Shown in pieces: positions 1 through 6,366 of a DNA stretch of 64,000 nt. How positions within the stretch are numbered: the stretch's first letter is position 1; each line of letters starts with the position of its first letter. The position numbers and the translations under genes are program-made. The DNA is from Devosia sp. Root635 (GTDB lineage: Bacteria; Pseudomonadota; Alphaproteobacteria; Rhizobiales; Devosiaceae), in assembly GCF_001427605.1 (NCBI RefSeq), contig NZ_LMGZ01000001.1:244281-308280 (forward strand), given 5' to 3'. The notes under the pieces were generated by a model. The model did not search any database. It worked only from the letters and a program-made list of their open reading frames with translations, and was not told where the DNA came from.

Positions 1-1
1 C

Positions 2-292
2 CTGGTCTTCCCCCATACGCTGGCCATCAACGCCGCCGCCGTTCCGGAAAAAACCGCGGCGATCTGCGCCGCGCTGGGCCTGCGCAGCACCTTTGGCGCC
101 GAGCTGCTGCAGGAAGCGACCGGCTTCTGCGCGGCATTGGGCCTTGCCATGCGCCTCTCCGATCACGGCGTGACCCAGGATGCGCTGCCCGGAATGGCCG
201 AGCAGGCCCATGCCATCCGGCGGCTGTTGGATTTCAACCCGCTCGCCCTGTCAGCCGGCGATATCGAAGCGATCTATCGCGCCGCCTATTGA
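2..292 (+). CDS. Iron-containing alcohol dehydrogenase / maleylacetate reductase-like protein, C-terminal part
   Basis: The gene enters from the left edge, so only the last 96 codons are present. The visible part opens with LVFPHTLAINAAAVPE, which resembles the conserved stretch around an iron-binding histidine in group III Fe-dependent alcohol dehydrogenases and maleylacetate reductases. It ends with the usual helical tail (LLDFNPLALSAGDIEAIYRA). These enzymes reduce maleylacetate or oxidise alcohols with NAD(P)H in the cytoplasm. The GntR/FCD regulator 130 bp downstream on the same strand could control a catabolic operon that includes it. The substrate cannot be decided from the C-terminus. 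Confidence 0.7.
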   Translation: MVFPHTLAINAAAVPEKTAAICAALGLRSTFGAELLQEATGFCAALGLAMRLSDHGVTQDALPGMAEQAHAIRRLLDFNPLALSAGDIEAIYRAAY

Positions 293-424
293 GCTTGCCA
301 GCTCAACAGGCCTCGGCCGTCATGGATCGTCAGCGCAAGGTATTGATCGAGCCATCTAAATGGTGGCGATTCGAAGTGTTCCTGTTGTAAACAGGGATGC
401 AATTGGCGAAACCGGGAACGCGAG

Positions 425-1180
425 ATGGAGCAAGCTGAGCGGCGCAGCGCCAAACATGGCAGGCAGGGAAGCGGCGGGGCGCGAATGCTGCTGGCCGACC
501 GCGTCTACCATGTCATGCACAGCCGCATCGCCAACGGCTCCTATGCCGCCGACCAGCGCCTGCCCTCCGAAAACGAGCTGGCCACCGAACTGAGCGTGTC
601 GCGACCGGTGCTGCGCGCCGCGCTGGAGCGCCTGCGCTCGGAGGGGCTGATCTATTCCCGCCAGGGCGCGGGCAGTTTCGTCCGCCCCGGCGACGCCCAG
701 CATGGCCTGGGCTATTCGCCCGTCGAAACCATTGCCGATATCCAGCGCTGTTACGAATTCCGCCTCACCATTGAGCCGGACGCCGCCTATTACGCGGCGC
801 AGCGCCGCAATCAGGAAATGCTGGACGAGCTCAGCCAGGTCCTGACCCTGCTCAGCGATGCCACCAGCCAGCACAGCCACCGCGAAGACGCCGACTACGC
901 CTTCCACATGGCCATCACCGCGGCGGCCAACAATCACTACTACGAAGCCTCGATGAAGGCTTTACGCGAGCATATCCATGTCGGCATGCGCCTGCATGGC
1001 CGCTCCCTGATGAACGACCGGGACACCGGCCTCGAACATGTGTTCAAGGAACATGCCGGCATCTATGAGGCCATCCGCGACCGCGACGCCGAGGCCGCCC
1101 GTTCGCGGATGCGGCAACACATAGAAAGCTCCCGCAACCGGCTGTTCGAGGACCGGCTGTTCGATCTGTCGCTGAAATAA
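425..1180 (+). CDS. GntR family transcriptional regulator, FadR/FCD subfamily
   Basis: The product is 251 aa, typical for FadR-type GntR repressors. A winged helix-turn-helix occupies about residues 20-90 (RLPSENELATELSVSRPVLRAAL, then the wing GLIYSRQGAGSFVRPG). An all-helical FCD effector domain follows at about 105-230, with putative metal-ligand positions in DADYAFHMAI and a later EHAGIYEAI. Such proteins bind operator DNA as dimers and release it on binding an organic acid. ATG 425 gives a 20-residue basic extension; ATG 485 is an alternative that starts directly at the DNA-binding domain. It probably regulates the upstream dehydrogenase gene. It ends about 45 bp before the tracrRNA terminator and is unlikely to belong to the CRISPR system. 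Confidence 0.85.
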   Translation: MEQAERRSAKHGRQGSGGARMLLADRVYHVMHSRIANGSYAADQRLPSENELATELSVSRPVLRAALERLRSEGLIYSRQGAGSFVRPGDAQHGLGYSPVETIADIQRCYEFRLTIEPDAAYYAAQRRNQEMLDELSQVLTLLSDATSQHSHREDADYAFHMAITAAANNHYYEASMKALREHIHVGMRLHGRSLMNDRDTGLEHVFKEHAGIYEAIRDRDAEAARSRMRQHIESSRNRLFEDRLFDLSLK

Positions 1181-1223
1181 CTTTCGCCTTGCCCACCGGG
1201 CACCCGCCCATGGCCGCAAAACC

Positions 1224-1324
1224 AAAAAGCCCCCGCCGGAGCGAGGGCCTTATTTGGTGCGTTCAGCTTTTACGAGCTTTCGCTTGTTAACAGCCGGTCC
1301 GCCTTCTCTGAACTGCTAGGCAGT
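1224..1324 (-). ncRNA. tracrRNA of the type II-C CRISPR-Cas system
   Basis: On the minus strand, positions 1321-1286 form a 36-nt anti-repeat to the array repeat. 19 nt (1321-1303, starting GCCTAGCAGTTCAGAG) match the array repeat perfectly; the rest pairs with a bulge. The anti-repeat ends GTTAAC and is followed by a small AGC-GAAA-GCT hairpin, a linker, and the terminator hairpin at 1248-1229 with TTTTT. Predicted length is about 100 nt. It would pair with the repeat part of the crRNA and load Cas9. Because it reads like the plus-strand repeat, it can only pair with crRNA made from the minus strand of the array. It is divergent from cas9. Exact ends are inferred. Confidence 0.9.
1229..1248 (-). 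terminator. Rho-independent terminator of tracrRNA (may also stop the GntR transcript)
   Basis: An 8-bp stem with one mismatch (GCCCTCGC / GCGGGGGC) closes a TCCG loop. On the minus strand it is followed by TTTTT at 1228-1224, a strong intrinsic terminator. On the plus strand the downstream tract is only CTTATTT, so termination of the GntR message is weaker. It forms the 3' hairpin of the tracrRNA. Confidence 0.8.
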
Positions 1325-1330
1325 GCAGAG

Positions 1331-1359
1331 ACATTAGCGGAAGTCTGCCAAGCGGGCAA
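1331..1359 (-). promoter_or_regulatory. Predicted promoter of tracrRNA
   Basis: Read on the minus strand: -35 TTGCCC (1359-1354), a 17-bp spacer, and -10 TAATGT (1336-1331). A start about 7 nt further on falls near 1324, just before the anti-repeat, which is where a processed-style tracrRNA should begin. The matches to sigma70 consensus are moderate. Confidence 0.55.
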
Positions 1360-1390
1360 TATCGCCGCGCTCGGGGGAAGTGCGTAGGGC

Positions 1391-1419
1391 GCGATAGTTA
1401 TTCCTACGGAATAGATCGC
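1391..1419. promoter_or_regulatory. Imperfect dyad in the tracrRNA-cas9 intergenic region
   Basis: GCGATAGTTATTCC at 1391-1404 and GGAATAGATCGC at 1408-1419 form an imperfect inverted repeat around TAC. It lies upstream of both the tracrRNA promoter and cas9, a plausible place for a regulator of both. No matching regulator gene is visible nearby, so this is only a candidate operator or hairpin. No convincing -35/-10 pair for cas9 was found between here and the cas9 start. Confidence 0.35.
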
Positions 1420-1592
1420 GGCGAATGGCGCATCTATTCTTTCCCGGTGGATGCGGACGCGCGGGATTGCCGTTCCACTGGCAGGGGCCACCGATCAGGT
1501 AAGCGAAATTCGGGGCATGGCCACCCGCGGTCAGGCGAATGCAGTTATTCCTGGTTGCCGTCGGAACATCTTCCCTGGACTGCTGGGCGGCA

Positions 1593-1629
1593 GCATCCAC
1601 GCCATGGCGAGAGCCATTGGCGTGGATGC
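1593..1629 (+). promoter_or_regulatory. Long hairpin in the cas9 5' leader
   Basis: GCATCCACGCC followed by ATGGC, a GAGA loop, then GCCAT, one unpaired T, and GGCGTGGATGC. The two arms pair over about 16 bp with a single bulge. It ends 25 bp before the cas9 ATG and has no following T-run, so it is not a simple terminator. It may fold in the cas9 leader RNA and modulate translation or stability, or be a protein-binding dyad in DNA. Confidence 0.6.
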
Positions 1630-1654
1630 CGGTGTTTGCAAATATGCAGGTCAT

Positions 1655-4600
1655 ATGGGGGCAACAATAGTGACAGACATTTCTCGTTCGGCCTTTGCAT
1701 TCGACATCGGCACCAAGTCAATCGGCTCGGCCGTATTGCGGCTCGATGACCGAGGCGAGCCCATCGGCATCATCAACGCCGCAGTCCGCATCTATGCCGA
1801 TGGCCGCGAGCCCAAGTCCGGCACCTCGCTGGCCGAAGGGCGGCGGCTGGCGCGCGGCATGTCGCGCCGCCGCGACCGTTACAAGCGCCGTCGCCGGACC
1901 CTTCTCAATACCTTGACCGAATTCGGCCTGATGCCGCCCACCGACGAGGCACGCAAGGCGCTGCTGGCCGAAACCAACGACCGGCGCTTCGGCGCGGTGG
2001 CCGGCAATGTCTATGCGCTGCGGGCCCGCGCGCTGGACGAAAAACTGCCGCTCCATCATCTGGGGCGGGCCCTGTTCCATCTCAACCAGCGCCGCGGCTT
2101 CAAATCCAATCGCAAGACCGACAAGCGCGACAATGACCAGGGCAAGATCGCCTCGGGCATTTCGCGTCTTGGCCAGAAGCTCGATGAAGCCGGCGCCCGA
2201 ACCCTCGGCGAATTCCTGCATCGGCAGCATTCCGCCGGAAAATGGGTGCGGGTGCGACCCTCCCGTGTTCCGAGCAAGGATGACAAGGAGGAGGACGGCT
2301 ACGGCTTCTATCCCGAGCGCAGCTTTCTCGAGCGCGAATTCGCTGCAATCTGGAAGGCGCAGGCCGCCTTTTATCCCGAACTGCTGACCGAGGAGCGGGG
2401 CGATCATCTGCATCGGGTGATGTTTTTTCAACGCCCCCTCAAGCGCCCGAAGGTCGGCAAATGCAGTTTCTATCCAGACGAAGACCGCCTGCCCAAGGCG
2501 CATCCGCTGTTCCAGGAATTCCGGCTGGTCAAGGAGCTCAATGAGCTGGAAGTCGTCCATCGGGGCGATCGGCGTGAAAAACTGACGCTTGAACAGCGCG
2601 ATACGCTGTTCAACCAGTTGCGCACCCAGCGCTCCTCTGCCTTCACCGCGCTGCGCAAGACCCTCAAGGCACCCACGGGCACCCGCTTCAACAAGGAGAG
2701 CGACGCCCGCGACAAGCTCAAGGGCGACGAAGTCGCGGCCGAAATGAGCCATAAGGACCGCTTCGGCCAGGCCTGGATCGGCATGCCGCTGGCCGAGCGC
2801 TGGGCGGTGATCGAGATGCTGCTCGACACCGAGGATCCGCTTGAGGTCAAGGCGTGGCTCGAAGAGCATTATGGCTTTGCCGCCGACAGGATCGATGCCA
2901 TCGCCGCCGCCAAACTGCCGCCCGGCTATGGCCGCCTGGGCGAGACGGCATTGCGGGATATGCTTGATGAACTGAAAAACGGCACCGTCAAGGACGATAG
3001 CGGGCGCGACGTGGTGCTGACCGAGCGGCAGGCTATGGACAATATCTGGAAGGACAACCCCGCCCTGCAGCGTGTCGTGGCCGATGCGCGCGAACTTCCG
3101 CCCTATCAGGAGGTTCTGGGCCGGCGCATCCCGCCGGGCACCGGCAAGCCTGAGGATCCTTATGACGTGCAAAAGGGGCGTCTGACCAACCCCACCGTCC
3201 ATATCGGGCTCAACCAGCTCAAGCGCGTCGTCAATGCCCTGGTGCGCCGCCACGGCCGGCCCGACCAGATCGCGCTGGAACTGGCGCGCGAGCTCAAGCT
3301 CAACGAGGAACAGAAGGCCGAGAAAGACCGGGAGATCGCGCGGAACACCAAGGCGGCCCAGGCCCGGTCGGAGAAGCTGCGCCAGCTCGACATCGACGAC
3401 AACGGCTATAACCGGGTTCTGCTCAAGCTGTGGGAAGACCTCAACCTCAGGCAGCCGGAAAACCGCGAATGCATCTATTGCGGCAAGGCGATCGGCATCG
3501 GCACCCTGTTTTCCAATCAGGTCGATATCGACCATATCCTGCCCTGGTCGAAAACCCTCGACGACAGCCAGGCCAATCGCATCGTCTGCCATGTCGAATG
3601 CAATCGGCAAAAGGGCAATCACGCGCCCGCCGAGGTGCCGCAATGGCATGATCGATATGACGACATCCTGGCGCGGGCCGAACGGCTGCCCCGCAACAAG
3701 GCCTGGCGCTTCGGCCGCGAGGCGATGAAGAAATTCAAGGACGATGAGAGCTTCCTTGCCCGGCAACTGACCGACACCCAGTATCTCTCGCGCATGGCGC
3801 ATGAATATGTCGCCGCGCTTTATCCCGATGAAGAACCGGACGAATGGGGGGTGTTCACGCGCCGGAACCATGTGCGCGTCATTCCGGGGCGGATGACCGA
3901 GATGCTGCGCCGGCAATGGGGCCTCAACGCCATCATCTCCGACCACGACCAGAAGAACCGCAACGACCACCGCCATCATGCCATCGACGCCATAGTCGTC
4001 GGCGTGACCACCCGGCGCCTGCTGCAGCGCATCGCGACCGCGGCCGGCGGGCGGGAGGCTCTGGCGCTCGAGGAAACGATCGGCAAGATCGAGCCGCCCT
4101 GGCCGGGTTTTTACGACGACGTGAAGGAAGCCATCGACAGGATCGTGGTCAGCCATAAGCCCGATCACGGCTCCCTGCCCAAACCGGGCGAGCCAGCCCG
4201 GACGGCCGGCCAATTGCACAATGACACCGCCTACGGTTTTACCGGCGAGGAACGGAAGGGCGTACCAATCATGGTGCATCGAGTCCCCTTCGCCACCCTG
4301 ACCGAAAAGGACATCCCCTCGATCCGCGATCGGCAGCTCGCCGAGGCGCTCTATGGCGCGATAGCCGGCATTTCCGGCAAAGCCGAGCTGGCGGCCGCGC
4401 TCGCCCGTTTCAGCGCGAGCGGACCCTATAAAGGCATCCGCCATGTGCGCGTGGTCGAGCCGGTGAGCGTCATCGCCATAAAGGACCGGGACGGGACGCC
4501 CTACAAGGGCTACAAGGGCGATGCCAACTATCGCTACGATGTCTGGGAACTGCCCAATGGCAAATGGACCCACGAGGTCGTGAGCATGTTCGACGCCCAC

Positions 4601-4957
4601 CGGCCCGACTGGCAATCCGAAATTCGCAACAAAAACCCTGCCGCCCGCAAGGTGCTGAGCCTGCACCAGAACGACATGGTGGCCTATGAGCATCCACAGG
4701 ACGGCTACACCATCGGCCGGGTCGTGAAATTCGGCTCGGGCGGCCAGATGGCGCTTGCGGGCAATCGGGAGGGCGGAGCGCTCAAGAGCCGCGACGCCGA
4801 TCCGGAGGATCGCTTCCGTTATTTCTACAAGTCAGGCGGCGCCATGCGGGACGCGCGACTCCGCCAGGTTCGTGTGGATGAGACCGGTCGCGTATTCGAT
4901 CCGGGCCCGCAGGACCGCGAGAGCAGAAATGCGCGCAAGCAGAGCGCCGCCGGTTAA
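1655..4957 (+). CDS. cas9: CRISPR-associated endonuclease Cas9, type II-C
   Basis: RNA-guided double-strand DNA endonuclease of 1100 aa, in the size range of compact II-C Cas9. RuvC-I is at the start (FAFDIGTKSIGSAV, D17), followed by an arginine-rich bridge helix (GRRLARGMSRRRDRYKRRRR, about 70). RuvC-II is IALELAREL (E542), HNH is VDIDHILPWS (H627), and RuvC-III is HHAIDA (H774, H775, D778), so both nuclease sites look intact. A CxxC (606/609) and CxxxC (645/649) flank the HNH core and may bind zinc. The C-terminus should be the PAM-interacting domain. ATG 1655 has AGG upstream and places the RuvC motif at the expected distance; an in-frame open region extends further upstream to 1451 but codes nothing Cas9-like. 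cas1 starts 55 bp downstream. Confidence 0.97.
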   Translation: MGATIVTDISRSAFAFDIGTKSIGSAVLRLDDRGEPIGIINAAVRIYADGREPKSGTSLAEGRRLARGMSRRRDRYKRRRRTLLNTLTEFGLMPPTDEARKALLAETNDRRFGAVAGNVYALRARALDEKLPLHHLGRALFHLNQRRGFKSNRKTDKRDNDQGKIASGISRLGQKLDEAGARTLGEFLHRQHSAGKWVRVRPSRVPSKDDKEEDGYGFYPERSFLEREFAAIWKAQAAFYPELLTEERGDHLHRVMFFQRPLKRPKVGKCSFYPDEDRLPKAHPLFQEFRLVKELNELEVVHRGDRREKLTLEQRDTLFNQLRTQRSSAFTALRKTLKAPTGTRFNKESDARDKLKGDEVAAEMSHKDRFGQAWIGMPLAERWAVIEMLLDTEDPLEVKAWLEEHYGFAADRIDAIAAAKLPPGYGRLGETALRDMLDELKNGTVKDDSGRDVVLTERQAMDNIWKDNPALQRVVADARELPPYQEVLGRRIPPGTGKPEDPYDVQKGRLTNPTVHIGLNQLKRVVNALVRRHGRPDQIALELARELKLNEEQKAEKDREIARNTKAAQARSEKLRQLDIDDNGYNRVLLKLWEDLNLRQPENRECIYCGKAIGIGTLFSNQVDIDHILPWSKTLDDSQANRIVCHVECNRQKGNHAPAEVPQWHDRYDDILARAERLPRNKAWRFGREAMKKFKDDESFLARQLTDTQYLSRMAHEYVAALYPDEEPDEWGVFTRRNHVRVIPGRMTEMLRRQWGLNAIISDHDQKNRNDHRHHAIDAIVVGVTTRRLLQRIATAAGGREALALEETIGKIEPPWPGFYDDVKEAIDRIVVSHKPDHGSLPKPGEPARTAGQLHNDTAYGFTGEERKGVPIMVHRVPFATLTEKDIPSIRDRQLAEALYGAIAGISGKAELAAALARFSASGPYKGIRHVRVVEPVSVIAIKDRDGTPYKGYKGDANYRYDVWELPNGKWTHEVVSMFDAHRPDWQSEIRNKNPAARKVLSLHQNDMVAYEHPQDGYTIGRVVKFGSGGQMALAGNREGGALKSRDADPEDRFRYFYKSGGAMRDARLRQVRVDETGRVFDPGPQDRESRNARKQSAAG

Positions 4958-5012
4958 CACTAAATAAAGGAATAAATTTCGCCTCCATTGGCGACGGCAT
5001 AGTGTTGCCGCC

Positions 5013-5942
5013 ATGGAACGGATAGTCGACATAGAAACCGATGGCCTGTTTCTGGCGGTGCATCGCGGATTCTTGACCGTGAGCGAGGCCGGCGAGGAGC
5101 GCGGGCGCATTGCACTCGACGATATCGGTGGCTTGATTGTCCATGCCCATGGCACCAGCTGGTCCAATAGCGTCTTTACGCGACTGAGCGAGCGCGCCGT
5201 GCCCGTGGTCATCTGCGGCAGCAACCATGCGCCGGTCGCCTGCGTGTGGCCGCTGGAGGGACACCACCTGCAGGCGGCGCGCATGCGGGCGCAGATTGCA
5301 GCCACCCGGCCACTCGGCAAGCAGATTTGGGCCAGGATCGTGGCCAGCAAAATCCGCATGCAGGGCGACGTTCTGGCGCGCCGCGGTGTCGAGGCCGGCG
5401 CTTTCGACATGCTCGCCCGCAAGGTTCGTTCTGGCGACCCCGGCAATGTGGAGGCACAGGCGGCGCGGCGATACTGGAAAGCCCTGTTCGGTCCGGACTT
5501 TTCGCGCGATCAAGACGCAGCCGGTCTCAATGGCCTGCTCAACTACGGCTATGCCGTCTTGCGCGCGATCGTGTCCCGCGCCATTTGCGCAGCGGGGCTG
5601 CACCCCACTATCAGCGTTTTCCATTCCAATCGCGGCAACGCTTTCGCCCTGTCCGACGACCTGATGGAGCCCTACCGCCCGCTCGTGGACGAATTGGTCC
5701 GACGCCTTGCCACCGAAGGCGTCACCGAGGTCAATCCCGACAGCAAGCGGCAGTTGGCGGCCATGTCCACGCTCGACCTGGCGACCGGCGACATCGTCTC
5801 GCCGCTCGCGGTCCACGTGCAGCGTTTCGTCCATTCGGTGGCGACCAGCTTCGAAACCGGCGAAGCCCGGCTCGCCCTCCCCGCCGGTCTTGTGCTGGCC
5901 GAGCGCCGTGAGGAGGCCATCGATGACCCGACGGGAGCTTAG
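5013..5942 (+). CDS. cas1: CRISPR-associated endonuclease Cas1, type II
   Basis: Integrase subunit of the spacer-acquisition complex, 309 aa, typical of type II Cas1. The N-terminal beta domain (about 1-80) is followed by a helical catalytic domain. Expected metal ligands are visible: E147 (GNVEAQAARRYW), H204 (ISVFHSNRGN) and E219 (DDLMEPYRP). With Cas2 it forms the hexamer that inserts protospacers at the leader-repeat junction. It overlaps the start of cas2 by 20 nt, suggesting translational coupling. No csn2 or cas4 is present, which supports II-C. Confidence 0.97.
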   Translation: MERIVDIETDGLFLAVHRGFLTVSEAGEERGRIALDDIGGLIVHAHGTSWSNSVFTRLSERAVPVVICGSNHAPVACVWPLEGHHLQAARMRAQIAATRPLGKQIWARIVASKIRMQGDVLARRGVEAGAFDMLARKVRSGDPGNVEAQAARRYWKALFGPDFSRDQDAAGLNGLLNYGYAVLRAIVSRAICAAGLHPTISVFHSNRGNAFALSDDLMEPYRPLVDELVRRLATEGVTEVNPDSKRQLAAMSTLDLATGDIVSPLAVHVQRFVHSVATSFETGEARLALPAGLVLAERREEAIDDPTGA

Positions 5943-6366
5943 GGCCAATGCCGAACCGTCCCACCTCAGCGGATATCGATTCATGTGGATGCTGGTAACT
6001 TTCGACCTGCCTGTCGAGACACCGGCCCAGCGCAAGGCCGCCACTCGGTTCCGCCACGACCTGCTCGATCTTGGCTTTGAAATGAGCCAGCTTTCCAACT
6101 ATCTTCGCTTCTGCAACGGCAAGGAGCAGTTCGACTCCTACGTGCGCAAGATCGGCGCAAGACTGCCGGAGTTTGGCAATGTCTACATCTTCCAGTTCAC
6201 CGACCGGCAATATGAAAACATCGTGCGATTCTCGGATCAAGGCCGCCGCCCAGCCAGAAAAATCCCGACCAGATGGCCCTTTTCTAGCTCCGACCGCCAA
6301 TTTCCAGACGCCGAAGTGGCCGAAATCTCCTGTATTTACAGAGATTTCGGCCAACATCGAGCCTAG
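5923..6366 (+). CDS. cas2: CRISPR-associated Cas2, with a probable C-terminal frameshift
   Basis: Cas2 is the structural core of the Cas1-Cas2 integration complex. The ferredoxin-like core is clear: MLVTFDLPVET (D28), FEMSQLSNYLRFC and YIFQFTDRQYENIVRF. The frame yields 147 aa, longer than the usual 95-115. After GRRPARK (A5 run at 6258-6262) it continues in unrelated sequence and ends at TAG 6364-6366, which lies inside the first CRISPR repeat. In the -1 frame from the A run the sequence reads NPDQMALF and stops at 6285-6287, which resembles the normal Cas2 terminus. So a 1-nt loss in the A run, a sequencing error, or slippage is likely. Start could be ATG 5923 (coupled to cas1) or ATG 5983. 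Confidence 0.88.
   Translation: MTRRELRANAEPSHLSGYRFMWMLVTFDLPVETPAQRKAATRFRHDLLDLGFEMSQLSNYLRFCNGKEQFDSYVRKIGARLPEFGNVYIFQFTDRQYENIVRFSDQGRRPARKIPTRWPFSSSDRQFPDAEVAEISCIYRDFGQHRA
6318..6352. repeat. Perfect 12-bp inverted repeat between the cas2 core and the first CRISPR repeat
   Basis: GGCCGAAATCTC (6318-6329) and GAGATTTCGGCC (6341-6352) are perfect complements around an 11-nt loop that can itself pair partly (TGTA/TACA). It ends 7 bp before repeat 1. It lies in what would be the leader if cas2 stopped at 6287. There is no T-run on either strand. It may mark the end of the pre-crRNA transcript, protect cas2 from antisense transcription, or serve the acquisition machinery. Confidence 0.7.

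Noticed and set aside
1451..1654. Upstream extension of the cas9 reading frame by 68 codons
   Set aside because: The extension includes the leader hairpin, has no Cas9-like sequence, and an ATG with an AGG at the right distance lies just before the RuvC motif.
1718..4693. 991-codon open frame on the minus strand across cas9
   Set aside because: The composition follows the cas9 codon pattern, no domains are visible, and cas9 itself is certain. It is an antisense shadow in GC-rich DNA.
6255..6266. Programmed -1 frameshift site in cas2
   Set aside because: The A5 run allows slippage, but the preceding codon does not re-pair in the -1 frame and no strong stimulatory structure is placed directly after it. 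A simple indel or sequencing error is more likely.
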